Below are positions 24,561 to 32,999 of a stretch of 64,000 nt of DNA, one piece after another. A model generated the notes under the pieces. It did not search any database. It saw only the letters and a list, made by a program, of their open reading frames with translations, and had not been told where the DNA came from. A program made the position numbers and the translations under genes. This stretch comes from Paenibacillus_AB hodogayensis (GTDB lineage: Bacteria > Bacillota > Bacilli > Paenibacillales > NBRC-103111), in contig NZ_BAAAYO010000006.1 in the NCBI RefSeq assembly GCF_039536325.1, positions 310,001 through 374,000 on the forward strand, read 5' to 3'. Positions within the stretch are counted from its first letter, which is position 1; each line of letters opens with the position of its first letter.

Positions 24561-25157
24561 TCACGGCTCCGTATGAACGTCGATGTCCGGACTTGTCCAG
24601 ACCCAGCCGATAAAGGCGACTTGAAAGCCGGCCCGGGTCGGAGCGCACAAATACGGCCCGGCTTGCCAATTGTACTCCGCATGGAGCCGGCAAACGCGTA
24701 TCGTTCTCCACGGACCATGTCCGGCACGGGCCCTTACAATGACGGCATCTTGCAGACGGGAAGCACGGACGGTGATATTCTGTCGTTGCCATTCCGGTAC
24801 CGGAGCGAGCGACCAGTCAGAATACCGCTCTGTAGCGACGGCCCCGATATGGGGAACCCCGTCGTTGATTTCAATCCCTGCCTTGACCCACCGCTCCGGG
24901 CCGTAACGCAGCATAAGCCCGGCCTGATCGTACAAATGATCGAAGCCGCTTAGCCGGAAGCTCACCTCCACAGCGTCCTCGCGCTTCCAGCCAGTCAGCA
25001 GCGCATGACCGTTATCGCGTTGAAATCCGTATAGAGACGTCTGCCAAAAATCGCTTCCTTCCCGAGCCTCGACGACAAGCTTCCCGTCTTGCTCGCAACA
25101 GGAAAGCGGGTCTGTCGACCAACTGCCGGAAGACCAGCTTATTCGTTCTTTCCGCAT
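24561..25157 (-). CDS. DUF1349 domain protein (concanavalin A-like fold)
   Basis: 198 residues matching DUF1349, a beta-sandwich related to LamG/concanavalin lectins: SDFWQTSLYGFQRDNGHALLT near the start, FDHLYDQAGLMLRYGPERWVKAG in the middle, and the family's AGPYLCAPTRAGFQVAFIGW near the end. Function is unproven; a sugar-binding role is plausible from the fold. GGAGG lies six bases before ATG 25157; the longer upstream frame is rejected. Downstream is the HAD phosphatase. Confidence 0.85.
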   Translation of the reverse strand: MRKERISWSSGSWSTDPLSCCEQDGKLVVEAREGSDFWQTSLYGFQRDNGHALLTGWKREDAVEVSFRLSGFDHLYDQAGLMLRYGPERWVKAGIEINDGVPHIGAVATERYSDWSLAPVPEWQRQNITVRASRLQDAVIVRARAGHGPWRTIRVCRLHAEYNWQAGPYLCAPTRAGFQVAFIGWVWTSPDIDVHTEP

Positions 25158-25182
25158 TCCCTTCCTCCTTCGCCTTGTTCCG

Positions 25183-25743
25183 TCACCGGGATTGAATCCC
25201 TGCCAAAAAAGTATAGACGACAAAACGGAAACTTTCATCCACATTCAAGGGCATTCCGAATCCGCCTTGTCCTTCGAGAGAAGCGAAGCCGTGCAGCAGG
25301 CTGCGCAGCCCGCGCACCGTATGAACGGCGGCTTCCTCGTCCAGACCGAACGGGCTGACGATGCGAAAGATGATGTCCATCAATTGCCGGAGCGCTTCTT
25401 GAACGTCTCCGTCCTGCCAATGCTGCGGGCGCTGCGTCGCTTCGTAAAGGCCAGGGTGTTTTCGGGCGAAAGCCAAATACGCTTGGGAGGCCGCCCAGAC
25501 AGCGTCGTCCCCCGTTTGCCCGGCAGTGGCCCGCGCCAATTCGTCCTTCAGCCGGTGCAGCCCGTCGATCATCAGCTTATTGCGCAAGTCCGGCAACCCG
25601 TTTACGTGATTGTACAGAGCAGGGGGACGAACTCCCAGCTTTTTCGCCACCGCGACCAAAGTTAATTGCTCCAGACCGCCTCGGTCCGTTATTTCAAGTG
25701 CCGCTTCCAGCACGATCCGGTCGTCCAGGCCGGCTCGGGACAT
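25183..25743 (-). CDS. TetR/AcrR regulator with WHG (TetR_C_33-like) domain
   Basis: 186 residues: N-terminal HTH (RIVLEAALEITDRGGLEQLTLVAVAKKLGVRPPALYNHV, residues 8-46) and a WHG-type C-terminal domain (LAFARKHPGLYEATQRP; VRGLRSLLHGFASLEGQGGF). The start is ATG 25743 after AAGGCGGTGG. It is 22 bases downstream of a membrane-protein gene in the same operon, and a TetR-like palindrome overlaps that operon's promoter, so autoregulation is likely. Confidence 0.88.
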   Translation of the reverse strand: MSRAGLDDRIVLEAALEITDRGGLEQLTLVAVAKKLGVRPPALYNHVNGLPDLRNKLMIDGLHRLKDELARATAGQTGDDAVWAASQAYLAFARKHPGLYEATQRPQHWQDGDVQEALRQLMDIIFRIVSPFGLDEEAAVHTVRGLRSLLHGFASLEGQGGFGMPLNVDESFRFVVYTFLAGIQSR

Positions 25744-25765
25744 CGTCGTCCACCGCCTTTTTCCG

Positions 25766-26437
25766 TCAAGATTTCTCTGTCCGCATCGCTGCCGCCAGCC
25801 ACATACACCCGATGGCAACCAAGGCCCCGTGGGCGATCCGCATCGGCTGGGCAGCGATGAACTGCGGAAGGTAAAGCAGCAAGCCGACCGTCAGCGGGGC
25901 GGCGCACCATTTCGCCATGACGCGGGATTTCCACACCGCTATACAAGAATATATCGCTCCGACCGCCAACAACACAAGTCCGATCACAAACATGACCAAA
26001 CCGGGCCCGGATCGGATGGCGTCGGCCAGACGGATCAGATCGGCATTTTGCAGACGGATCGCTTCGAGACCGATGACGTGCAGACCGTATACTTCGGCCC
26101 CGTAGAACGGCAGCGTCAAGCCGACCCCGAGCCCGCCAAATGCCAATGCGAGGAAAGCCGTCCGCTCCGCCCCAGTCGCCTGCAGCCGCAAATGAAGCCC
26201 ATACAACCCGTAAGTCAATAATACAAACCCGATAATCGCCAGCACATGGGCGACGACCCACCGGCCGGACGCGAAAGCCTCCGCCCCTTGCAGCGATGCC
26301 TCATCGGAAAAAGGCCGAAACGCCGGATACAAAACGAAGCATAAGCCCGCGGCGAACAGGGCCAACGAGGCCAGGCGAATGCGCAAACGGGTGGATTCGG
26401 CAATCGCCAACGGAAAATCCAGCTTCATGGTTGTCAT
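25766..26437 (-). CDS. Polytopic membrane protein of unknown family
   Basis: 223 residues with about six hydrophobic helices (roughly 20-40, 64-84, 92-112, 145-166, 180-197, 200-216) and a short cytoplasmic N-terminus. I do not recognise a specific family. It begins a two-gene operon with the TetR regulator; regulator-plus-membrane-protein pairs of this kind often concern efflux or membrane stress, but nothing in the sequence proves that. ATG 26437 follows AAGGAAGGG. Confidence 0.7.
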   Translation of the reverse strand: MTTMKLDFPLAIAESTRLRIRLASLALFAAGLCFVLYPAFRPFSDEASLQGAEAFASGRWVVAHVLAIIGFVLLTYGLYGLHLRLQATGAERTAFLALAFGGLGVGLTLPFYGAEVYGLHVIGLEAIRLQNADLIRLADAIRSGPGLVMFVIGLVLLAVGAIYSCIAVWKSRVMAKWCAAPLTVGLLLYLPQFIAAQPMRIAHGALVAIGCMWLAAAMRTEKS

Positions 26438-26459
26438 GCTTACCCTTCCTTTCGATAAA

Positions 26460-26505
26460 TTAATATGATTAATATTAAAATAACTAATGATAATAGTTTT
26501 GTCAA
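26460..26505 (-). promoter_or_regulatory. Promoter and palindromic operator of the membrane protein/TetR operon
   Basis: Minus strand TTGACA (26500-26505), 17-base spacer and TATTTT (26477-26482). TTAATAT-N5-ATATTAA at 26460-26478 overlaps the -10 box, an arrangement fit for repression by the TetR protein of the operon. Confidence 0.6.
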
Positions 26506-26666
26506 ATGAAAATTGATGTCTGCTCTGCCCCAGGACGTACCTGAGTCAGAGCGCCCTATAGACGCGGCCGTCCAAATCGGCAGTTGAATCATCCCGGTCG
26601 CGGGCGGCCTTCTCTGTGCAATACCTCAAGGGCGATTCCATTTGCCTCGGCAGGTAGCCGGTCGGC

Positions 26667-26696
26667 TTGTCATCATGCTATTGCTTTCTTTATACT
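26667..26696 (+). promoter_or_regulatory. Promoter of the XRE regulator gene
   Basis: TTGTCA, 18-base spacer, TATACT on the plus strand, 60 bases upstream of the start at 26756. Confidence 0.6.
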
Positions 26697-26755
26697 GGTT
26701 ATAGAAGCGTGTTAATACGGGTATCGAAACAATTTGCATAAGATCGGGGAGAACT

Positions 26756-27607
26756 ATGGATTCCGCTAAACAAAGGTATATCGAGTTGGGAGATTTTCTG
26801 AAAACGCGCAGGGCGCGAATATCGCCATCCCGGGTCGGTCTGCCCGAAGGCGGGAGACGCCGCATTCCCGGCCTGAGACGGGAAGAGGTCGCTTCGCTGG
26901 CTGGCATCGGCGTCACCTGGTACACGTGGCTTGAGCAGGGGCGCCCGATTCAGGTGTCCGCTCAGCTGCTGGAAAGCCTCGCTAGAGTGCTGATGCTCGA
27001 CAAGGAAGAAACCGTCCATTTGTATACGCTCGCCCGACAAGCCCCGCCCGTCTACTATCCCGCCTACAACCAGACGATCCATCCGATGCACCAGCATGTG
27101 CTGGACAGTCTGACTTTATCTCCTTCCCTTATTCTGGATACGCGGTGGAACGTGATCGCGTGGAATCGCGCGGCGTCGCTCGTCTTTCTGGATTACAGTC
27201 TCGTGCCTATCGGCAAACGCAACCTGATCCGGCTCATGTTCACCGATTCACCATACCGGCAGTTGTTTGACGATTGGGAGCTATATGCGCAAGGGGTGCT
27301 CGCTCGCTTCCGCGCAGCGTACGGCAAGTATGTGGCGGACCCGTGGCTGGTCGATTTCGTGGAGGAGCTGCGGAGCTTGAGCAAGGAATTCGATCGGTGG
27401 TGGCCGATGCACAATGTGGAGAAAGAACAGGAAAAGTACAAAATCGTCCGCCATCCCGCCCTGGGTCAGCTGGATTTCGAGCATACGAGCTATCTCGTGT
27501 CGGACGATACGAGCCTGAGGCTCTATGTGAATACGCCGATGGCCGGAACGGGTACGGGGGAGAAAATCAGGCAGTTGCTCGGGCAAACCGCTCAGCCGGT
27601 GTGCTAA
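26756..27607 (+). CDS. XRE-type regulator with MmyB-like ligand-binding domain
   Basis: 283 residues. An N-terminal HTH_31/XRE domain (IELGDFLKTRRARISP; GLRREEVASLAGIGVTWYTWLEQG) is followed by an MmyB-like PAS-type domain from about 105 (SLILDTRWNVIAWNRAASLVF…) with NLIRLMFTDSPYR. The R-R-I-P-G-L-R-R-E-E-V-A-x-L-A-G string is the signature of this large group, which often controls a neighbouring oxidoreductase; no such gene is adjacent here. The ligand is unknown. GGGGAG lies before ATG 26756. Confidence 0.88.
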   Translation: MDSAKQRYIELGDFLKTRRARISPSRVGLPEGGRRRIPGLRREEVASLAGIGVTWYTWLEQGRPIQVSAQLLESLARVLMLDKEETVHLYTLARQAPPVYYPAYNQTIHPMHQHVLDSLTLSPSLILDTRWNVIAWNRAASLVFLDYSLVPIGKRNLIRLMFTDSPYRQLFDDWELYAQGVLARFRAAYGKYVADPWLVDFVEELRSLSKEFDRWWPMHNVEKEQEKYKIVRHPALGQLDFEHTSYLVSDDTSLRLYVNTPMAGTGTGEKIRQLLGQTAQPVC

Positions 27608-27634
27608 AGACTTTCGTACGAAAGCCTTTAGCAC
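27601..27634. terminator. Long hairpin at the end of the XRE gene
   Basis: GTGCTAAAG pairs with CTTTAGCAC, and inside it CTTTCGTACGAAAG is self-complementary. The stop codon of the XRE gene lies in the left arm. No T run follows, so intrinsic termination is uncertain; it may protect or process the message. Confidence 0.5.
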
Positions 27635-27804
27635 AATGCCGATATCGGGCAGCGGAAATCCCGCCTGCAATCCACAACGCTGCGCAGCTCCCCAAGTACA
27701 AAGTCAGACCTTAAACAGTATTCGTGGAATGGACGAATCCCTTGCACCTCAAGGGATTGATCCTCCCGGAATACACAAGATTAGCTCTGTCTTTGTACCG
27801 GACG

Positions 27805-28641
27805 TTACTTTATCGCTTCGGGCGGAAGGGACGCCAGAAACCGCTCCACTCCGGCCAGACCGCTTTGCTCCAGCACGTTCAGCAGTTGGGTTCCGATGAT
27901 GGCGATATCGCATTTCCCTTGCAGAAAAGCCACATCCGCGGCGTCCTGAATGCCGAATCCGACCGCAACCGGCGTTCGCGCATAGTGCCGCACGCGGGCA
28001 AGGAAGTCGTCCGTCTCCCGGCCGAACGCCGTCTTGGAGCCGGTCACCCCTTTGCGCGCCGCGCAGTACAGGAAGCCTCCGGTTTGCTGCGACAAGTAGG
28101 ACAGTCGCTTATCGTCCGTATACGGGGTGGCGATCAGCACGAGAGCCACGCCATGCTCCCGGCACGCCTTCAGAAAAGCGCCGCTCTCCTCCGGCCGGGC
28201 ATCGGGTACGATCAAGCCGCGAATCCCGATATCGGCGCATTCCCGGACGAACGCCTCCATCCCGTATTGCAGCACCACATTGTAATACGTCATGAACAGA
28301 AAAGCGATGTTCGGAAAATCGGCGACCGCCTTCCGGGCGAACTCCATACAGCGGCGGGTCGTCGTCCCTTTGGCGAGCGACGCCTGGTTGGCGCGCAAAA
28401 ACACCGGACCGTCGGCAATCGGCTCCGAGAAGGGCAGCTGCAGCTCGACCAGTTCTACCCCGTTCCGATCGAACAGCCGGATCAACTCGTAATTCGTCTC
28501 CAGGTCCGGATAGCCGACAATTTGATGCGTCATCAGTTGAATGGGCTTGCCGCTTGCTTTGTTCACGGCCGCAATCCGTTCCGCCAAGCTATCCGCCGTA
28601 TTGTCCGCTTTTTCGCTGGATAAAAGCTGTCCATCCTTCAT
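27805..28641 (-). CDS. trpA: Tryptophan synthase alpha chain
   Basis: 278-residue TIM barrel that splits indole-3-glycerol phosphate to indole and glyceraldehyde-3-phosphate. The catalytic glutamate is in VELVELQLPFSEPIADGP and the catalytic aspartate is in IADGP, equivalent to E. coli Glu49 and Asp60. GFGIQDAADV near 225 and IIGTQLLNVLEQ form the phosphate site (the usual VGSAIV is replaced). The motif LQLPFSEP differs from the common LGVPFSDP, so this is a divergent TrpA. It overlaps trpB by 53 bases, with GGAGG nine bases before its ATG inside trpB. Confidence 0.92.
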   Translation of the reverse strand: MKDGQLLSSEKADNTADSLAERIAAVNKASGKPIQLMTHQIVGYPDLETNYELIRLFDRNGVELVELQLPFSEPIADGPVFLRANQASLAKGTTTRRCMEFARKAVADFPNIAFLFMTYYNVVLQYGMEAFVRECADIGIRGLIVPDARPEESGAFLKACREHGVALVLIATPYTDDKRLSYLSQQTGGFLYCAARKGVTGSKTAFGRETDDFLARVRHYARTPVAVGFGIQDAADVAFLQGKCDIAIIGTQLLNVLEQSGLAGVERFLASLPPEAIK

Positions 28642-29872
28642 CGCGCAATCCCTCCGCTACATTGAAAATGTCTTTGTCGCCGCGCCCGGACATATTGATG
28701 ACGATCACGTCCGATTTCGACGAATCCGCGATCTGCTTGAACGCCCCTGCGAACGCATGCGTGGATTCCAGCGCGGGGATCAAGCCTTCGGTCTTCATGA
28801 CCAGCTCAAGCGCTTCGATTACTTCGTCGTCGGTTGCCGCCTCGAATTCCACCCGCTTCCGTTCGGCCAGATCGGCCAGAATCGGCGATACGCCGACATA
28901 ATCGAGCCCGGCGGCGATGCTGTACGTATCCAGCATTTGCCCGTCGCCGTCCTGCAGGAACAGCGTCCTGTAGCCTTGAGCGACCCCCGGCTTCCCTTCC
29001 CCGTAGGCGATCCGCGCCGCATGCCGGCCCGAACGCTTTCCTTGGCCCCCCGCCTCTACGCCGATGAGCCGAACCTCGTCGTGCGGAAGGAAGGCTTGAA
29101 AAACGCCGATGGCGTTAGACCCTCCGCCGACGCACGCATAGACGCGGTCGGGCAGCCGTCCGGCAACGCCCAACACCTGCTCCTTCGCTTCGATCCCGAT
29201 AATCGATTGAAAAAAAGCGACGATCGCCGGGAAAGGATGAGCGCCCGAAGCGGTGCCGAGCACATAATGGGTCGTCTCGAAGCTGGACACCCAGTCCCGC
29301 AATGCTTCATTGATCGCATCCTTCAACGTCCGCGAGCCGTAATCCACAGGGACGACGTCCGCGCCGAGCCGCCTCATCCAGAACACATTGGCGTATTGCC
29401 GCTCCATATCCTCGCGCCCCATATAGATCGTGGCGGACAGCCCCAGCTTGGCCGCGACCGTAGCGGTCGCCACCCCGTGCTGCCCCGCGCCCGTCTCGGC
29501 GATAAGGCGCGTTTTGCCCATCCGCTTGGCCAGCATCGCCTGACCGAGCGCGTTATTCAGCTTGTGCGCCCCGGTGTGGTTCAGATCTTCGCGTTTTACG
29601 TAAATGCGGGCGCGGCCGAAATGCTCGGTCAGCCGGTCCGCATACGTGAGCGGAGTCGGGCGTCCGGAATAATCGGCCAACAGCGAGCAATACGCCTGCC
29701 AGAAAGCTTCGTCATGCTTGACCGCTTCAAAGCACGCCGTAATCTCTTCAAAGGCGGGCACCAAAATTTCGGGAATAAACGAGCCTCCGTAGCTGCCATA
29801 GCAGCCGTTGTCCCCGGACAACAGTCCGGCCTCCGCCGGGATGGAGCTGTACATCGGGTTTAGTTGGGCCAT
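28589..29872 (-). CDS. trpB: Tryptophan synthase beta chain
   Basis: 427 residues, PLP-dependent, condensing indole with serine. The N-terminus has GSYGGSFIPEIL, the PLP lysine is in REDLNHTGAHKLNNALGQA, the catalytic Glu in ETGAGQHGVATAT, the glycine phosphate loop is GGGSNAIG, and SGRGDKD closes the site. It is a TrpB1-type chain. The pair trpBA stands outside any trpEDCF context and is preceded by a SorC-type regulator gene six bases upstream. This looks like an accessory or specialised tryptophan synthase. Confidence 0.95.
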   Translation of the reverse strand: MAQLNPMYSSIPAEAGLLSGDNGCYGSYGGSFIPEILVPAFEEITACFEAVKHDEAFWQAYCSLLADYSGRPTPLTYADRLTEHFGRARIYVKREDLNHTGAHKLNNALGQAMLAKRMGKTRLIAETGAGQHGVATATVAAKLGLSATIYMGREDMERQYANVFWMRRLGADVVPVDYGSRTLKDAINEALRDWVSSFETTHYVLGTASGAHPFPAIVAFFQSIIGIEAKEQVLGVAGRLPDRVYACVGGGSNAIGVFQAFLPHDEVRLIGVEAGGQGKRSGRHAARIAYGEGKPGVAQGYRTLFLQDGDGQMLDTYSIAAGLDYVGVSPILADLAERKRVEFEAATDDEVIEALELVMKTEGLIPALESTHAFAGAFKQIADSSKSDVIVINMSGRGDKDIFNVAEGLRDEGWTAFIQRKSGQYGG

Positions 29873-29878
29873 TGCGCA

Positions 29879-30859
29879 TTATCCTCCCTGCTTCGCTTCA
29901 TGGTTGCGGTGATTATCGAGGACGGCCTGCGCCGTTCCGGCATCCGTGACGAGAATGTCCAACCACCGGCCGCGCAGCGCCGCCGCGACAGCCTTCACCT
30001 TCGAGGTGCCGCCGGCGATGCCGATAACGCTTGGAATGGCGCGCAGTTCGCCTGCGGTCAAGCCGATGAACCGGCTGTTACCGGGAAAATCGATCTCCCG
30101 TCCGTCCGGGTCGATAAAGGAGGCGCACAGGTTCGCGACGGCTCCCCGCTCCTCCAATGCCTTCAGCTCGCCAGCGCTTATATTGCCGGCCTTGACGATC
30201 GTCGCCTCCCCGCTTACTTCGCCAATGCTGATCAGCGCCACTCGGCCGCTTCGCGCCAGCTTCAGCACGCCGCCGATGTCCGGCTCCTCGCGGAGCAGCC
30301 TGCCGACCTCTTCGCTTTGCACGACCGCTGGCGCATGCATCATCCAGTATTTGGCCTTCAGCTTGTTGGCGAAAGCCATCGTATTGGCGCCGGAGTGCCA
30401 AGCCCCTCCTTCGGAGCCCCAACCGCCGACCAGCGGAACGAACTGGAGGCCATCGCGGGCAAAATAGTCCAGCTCGTCCGCCACGCCCGCCACCGTTCTC
30501 CCGGCCATAATGCCGACGATATCCCCGTCCTGCAGCACCGACTCCAGCAGTGCCGCGCCCGTCCGCCCGAGCTGGGCAAGCAGTCTGGCAGGATCGTCGC
30601 CTGCGGATTCGACGACGACCGCATCCGGGATGCCGAATGTTTCGATAAGCGCCTTCTCCAGCTCTTGCTCGACGGAAAACGGGTTATGGATCGAGACGCG
30701 CACGATCCCTTCGTTCTTCGCGGTAGTCAGCATTCGGCTGACATGCGGCCTGGAGATGCCGAGGCGTTTGGCGATCTCCTGCTGGTTCAGGCCGTCTTCG
30801 TAATACAGCTTGCAGATTTTGACCAGCAGGCGAAACCGCTCGTGATGGATTTCCGACAA
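29879..30859 (-). CDS. SorC/DeoR-family sugar-binding regulator
   Basis: 326 residues. The N-terminal HTH is LLVKICKLYYEDGLNQQEIAKRLGISRPHVSRML (about 11-44), followed by a SorC sugar-phosphate-binding domain (GIMAGRTVAGVADEL; FVPLVGGWGSEGGAWHSGANTMAFANKL; GIAGGTSKVKAVAAALRGRWLDILVTD). Family members respond to phosphorylated sugars (CggR, DeoR, SorC). TTG 30859 has AGGGGG eight bases upstream. It heads the trpBA unit, and a perfect 22-bp palindrome lies just upstream, pointing to autoregulation with trpBA as target. Confidence 0.9.
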   Translation of the reverse strand: MSEIHHERFRLLVKICKLYYEDGLNQQEIAKRLGISRPHVSRMLTTAKNEGIVRVSIHNPFSVEQELEKALIETFGIPDAVVVESAGDDPARLLAQLGRTGAALLESVLQDGDIVGIMAGRTVAGVADELDYFARDGLQFVPLVGGWGSEGGAWHSGANTMAFANKLKAKYWMMHAPAVVQSEEVGRLLREEPDIGGVLKLARSGRVALISIGEVSGEATIVKAGNISAGELKALEERGAVANLCASFIDPDGREIDFPGNSRFIGLTAGELRAIPSVIGIAGGTSKVKAVAAALRGRWLDILVTDAGTAQAVLDNHRNHEAKQGG

Positions 30860-30873
30860 AACGACTGCCCCCT

Positions 30874-30895
30874 TTTATGTACATATGTACATAAA
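30874..30895. promoter_or_regulatory. 22-bp perfect palindrome, SorC-type operator
   Basis: Built on ATGTACATATGTACAT with TTT/AAA flanks, centred 25 bases before the regulator start. A half site TGTACA recurs at 30904. It lies downstream of the predicted transcription start, a repressor position. Confidence 0.75.
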
Positions 30896-30922
30896 ACGAT
30901 CAAATGTACACACGTTTTTGTC

Positions 30923-30952
30923 AGTATACCATCTCGGCGGTCAATTCGGCAA
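30923..30952 (-). promoter_or_regulatory. Promoter of the SorC-trpBA operon
   Basis: TTGCCG (30947-30952), 18-base spacer, TATACT (30923-30928) with a TGG just upstream that may act as an extended -10. The -35 lies inside the 3' end of the HlyD-like gene. Confidence 0.6.
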
Positions 30953-32092
30953 GTGCAGCCGAATGCGTTCTCCTTCCTGAAGCGGCTCGTTGCTTTCCAG
31001 CACGATGCTCTGCTGCTCGAACAGCCCTTCCGTCACGGCCGTAAGCGAATCGTCGGCATCGGCGGCCGTAACGAAGATTTTGCGAATATGGAAGGCATTG
31101 CCGAGTGGCCCGTTCTTCTCCTCGATGCCGAACACGTATTTCTTGCCGTTTTCGTCATGAATCGCTTTGGTTGGTACAAGAATGACATCGTCAGTCGTCC
31201 GGGTCAGCTCGACCTGCACCCGCTCCCCGCCCTTTAGTTCATCATCCTGCAGCCTCACCCCGATACGCTTCATCGCCGCGCCTGTCAGCGATCCGTTCCC
31301 TCCCGCCGTCGTACCGGAAGCCGGAGCGTCGGTATCCTGGATAGATTCGATACGGCCCTCTACCCGACGCGCCTTGCTTCCTTTCACCTGCACCTTCAAG
31401 GCGTCTCCGATTTCCAGCTCGGTCGCTGCGTCGGAGGGGGTCAGGAACTCGAACTCGAAGCCGAGGCTTGTATTGGCGACGACCGCATCCGGCTTGCCGC
31501 CGGAAGCAAGACCCTCCACGGCGTAAACCTTCATGACGATTCCGTCAAACGGAGCCGTTAGCGCGCGATTCTCCTGCAAGTCATCCTGCAGCTTCTGCAC
31601 TTTCCGCTCCTGCACGTCCAGATCGATCGCGCCGAGCTCCAACGCGCGCTTGGCGTCGGCAACGCCCTTCTCGTCGCCGTTTTGCGAAGCCTCCTTGAAC
31701 GTTTTCTGCCAATCTTGGATCGACAGCTTCAGCTTCTTGACCCCGGCCTGCTCGTCCAGCAGCAGTTGCTCGGCCGCCTTCGAATCATACGTCACGAGAA
31801 TTTGTCCTTTTTTGACCGGGTCCCCTTCCTTTACGTTGACCTTCCCGACCTTCCAGCCGGCAGGAGGGGTCAACTCCGCTTCCACCCTCCAGCTCACGAC
31901 GCCGTCGGCGGCATACGCATGAACGAGCTGGCCCCGCCCCGGCACAGTCAACGTCACCTTGGGCAAAGCGAGCGTCAATAACGTATTGCCGAACAGCGTG
32001 CATACGAGCAGCAGCCCGATAAACAGACCGAACGCGAGTCGCAGCTTGCGTTTCCGGCCGGATACCGCTTGCTCGTTCCGTTGCAGTTCCAT
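30941..32092 (-). CDS. HlyD/RND-type membrane-fusion (adaptor) protein
   Basis: 383 residues: one N-terminal membrane helix (about 20-40), a lipoyl/barrel-sandwich hybrid split around a coiled-coil hairpin (GKVNVKEGDPVKKGQILVTY … ENRALTAPFDGIVMKVYAVEG), and beta-barrel strands. This is the architecture of efflux periplasmic adaptor-like proteins of Firmicutes. It is the last gene of a sugar ABC importer operon, starting 20 bases past the second permease, with no efflux ABC or RND gene nearby. ATG 32092 follows GGGGTG. Its role with an importer is unclear; see findings. Confidence 0.8.
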   Translation of the reverse strand: MELQRNEQAVSGRKRKLRLAFGLFIGLLLVCTLFGNTLLTLALPKVTLTVPGRGQLVHAYAADGVVSWRVEAELTPPAGWKVGKVNVKEGDPVKKGQILVTYDSKAAEQLLLDEQAGVKKLKLSIQDWQKTFKEASQNGDEKGVADAKRALELGAIDLDVQERKVQKLQDDLQENRALTAPFDGIVMKVYAVEGLASGGKPDAVVANTSLGFEFEFLTPSDAATELEIGDALKVQVKGSKARRVEGRIESIQDTDAPASGTTAGGNGSLTGAAMKRIGVRLQDDELKGGERVQVELTRTTDDVILVPTKAIHDENGKKYVFGIEEKNGPLGNAFHIRKIFVTAADADDSLTAVTEGLFEQQSIVLESNEPLQEGERIRLHLPN

Positions 32093-32112
32093 CGATGTCA
32101 CCCCGTCAATCG

Positions 32113-32982
32113 CTACCCTTTGATGCCGGATAGCTGAATTCCCTCGATAAAATAAGACTCCGCATACAAAAACAGCAGCACCATCGGAGTCATGTACAGC
32201 ACCGAGGCGGCAAAAGCAACTCCTCTCGCCCCTTCGTTGATCCGCGACAAATAAAGCGACAGCGGCTGCTTGAATGCATCCTCCAGAAAAATGAGCGGCT
32301 GTTCGACCATGTTCCAATTGTCGACGAACAGCAGGACGACCAGCGCCGCCATGCCCGGCCGGATGAGCGGTACGGCAATTTTGTAAAAGATAGCGATATG
32401 GCCCGCTCCGTCGATTTTGGCCGCTTCGATGTACGTATACGGGATATGCAGCATGAACTGCCGGAGCATGAACACCCCGAAGGCGCCGAAGATGCCCGGC
32501 AGCACGATCGCCGAAGCGCTGTTCATCAGCCCCAGCTTGTCAGCCATGATGTAATTGGGCACCAAGGTGACCTGGAACGGCATCAGCATCGTCATCAAAT
32601 AGACGAAAAACAGCTTGTCCCGCCCCCGGAACCGCAGCTTGGCAAACGCATAAGCAGCCAAGGAAGCGACCGCCGCTTGCCCGGCGATAATCGGCACGAC
32701 CAGAAGCACGGAATTCCAGAACATATGCAGAAACACCGGCTTATGAATCAGCACTTCGGCATACTGGCGGAAGGTTACCCAGTCCGGTAGCAGCTTCAAG
32801 TTTATATAGCCGTCCCGTTCCCCCGCGGCAATGTTGACCATTTTCCCGATTAGCCGGTAGTTGTGGTTGATTTCGCCCTCGGTCATGAACGAGTTGGTCA
32901 AGGTGACGACGATCGGAAACAGCATCGCCGCGGCCATCGCCACCGCCGCTGCCGTCAGCACGAGCTTACGCAACAAAGCCAA
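32113..32982 (-). CDS. Carbohydrate ABC transporter permease (MalG/LplC-like)
   Basis: 289 residues with six helices; EAA loop KIDGAGHIAIFYKIAVPLIRPG and the conserved LMPFQVTLVPNYIMADKLGLMN motif of CUT1 permeases, ending YFIEGIQLSGIKG. Start choice is uncertain: TTG 32982 fits the GGGGCGG ribosome site best, while GTG 32991 is also possible. The upstream permease stops at 33000, so the pair is tightly linked. Works with the 33000-33905 permease and the binding protein at 33966. Confidence 0.9.
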   Translation of the reverse strand: MALLRKLVLTAAAVAMAAAMLFPIVVTLTNSFMTEGEINHNYRLIGKMVNIAAGERDGYINLKLLPDWVTFRQYAEVLIHKPVFLHMFWNSVLLVVPIIAGQAAVASLAAYAFAKLRFRGRDKLFFVYLMTMLMPFQVTLVPNYIMADKLGLMNSASAIVLPGIFGAFGVFMLRQFMLHIPYTYIEAAKIDGAGHIAIFYKIAVPLIRPGMAALVVLLFVDNWNMVEQPLIFLEDAFKQPLSLYLSRINEGARGVAFAASVLYMTPMVLLFLYAESYFIEGIQLSGIKG

Positions 32983-32999
32983 TACGTTCACCGCCCCTT

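Larger units (their letters stand above)
26438..26755. other. Intergenic region between divergent regulators
   Basis: Contains the promoter/operator above and a plus-strand promoter at 26667-26696. The middle stretch (about 26510-26660) shows no reading frame or structure that I can support. Confidence 0.5.

Noticed and set aside
29864..31237. 457-codon plus-strand open frame over the SorC gene
   Set aside because: Complement of a GC-rich real gene; translation is Arg/His/Gln-rich without known motifs.
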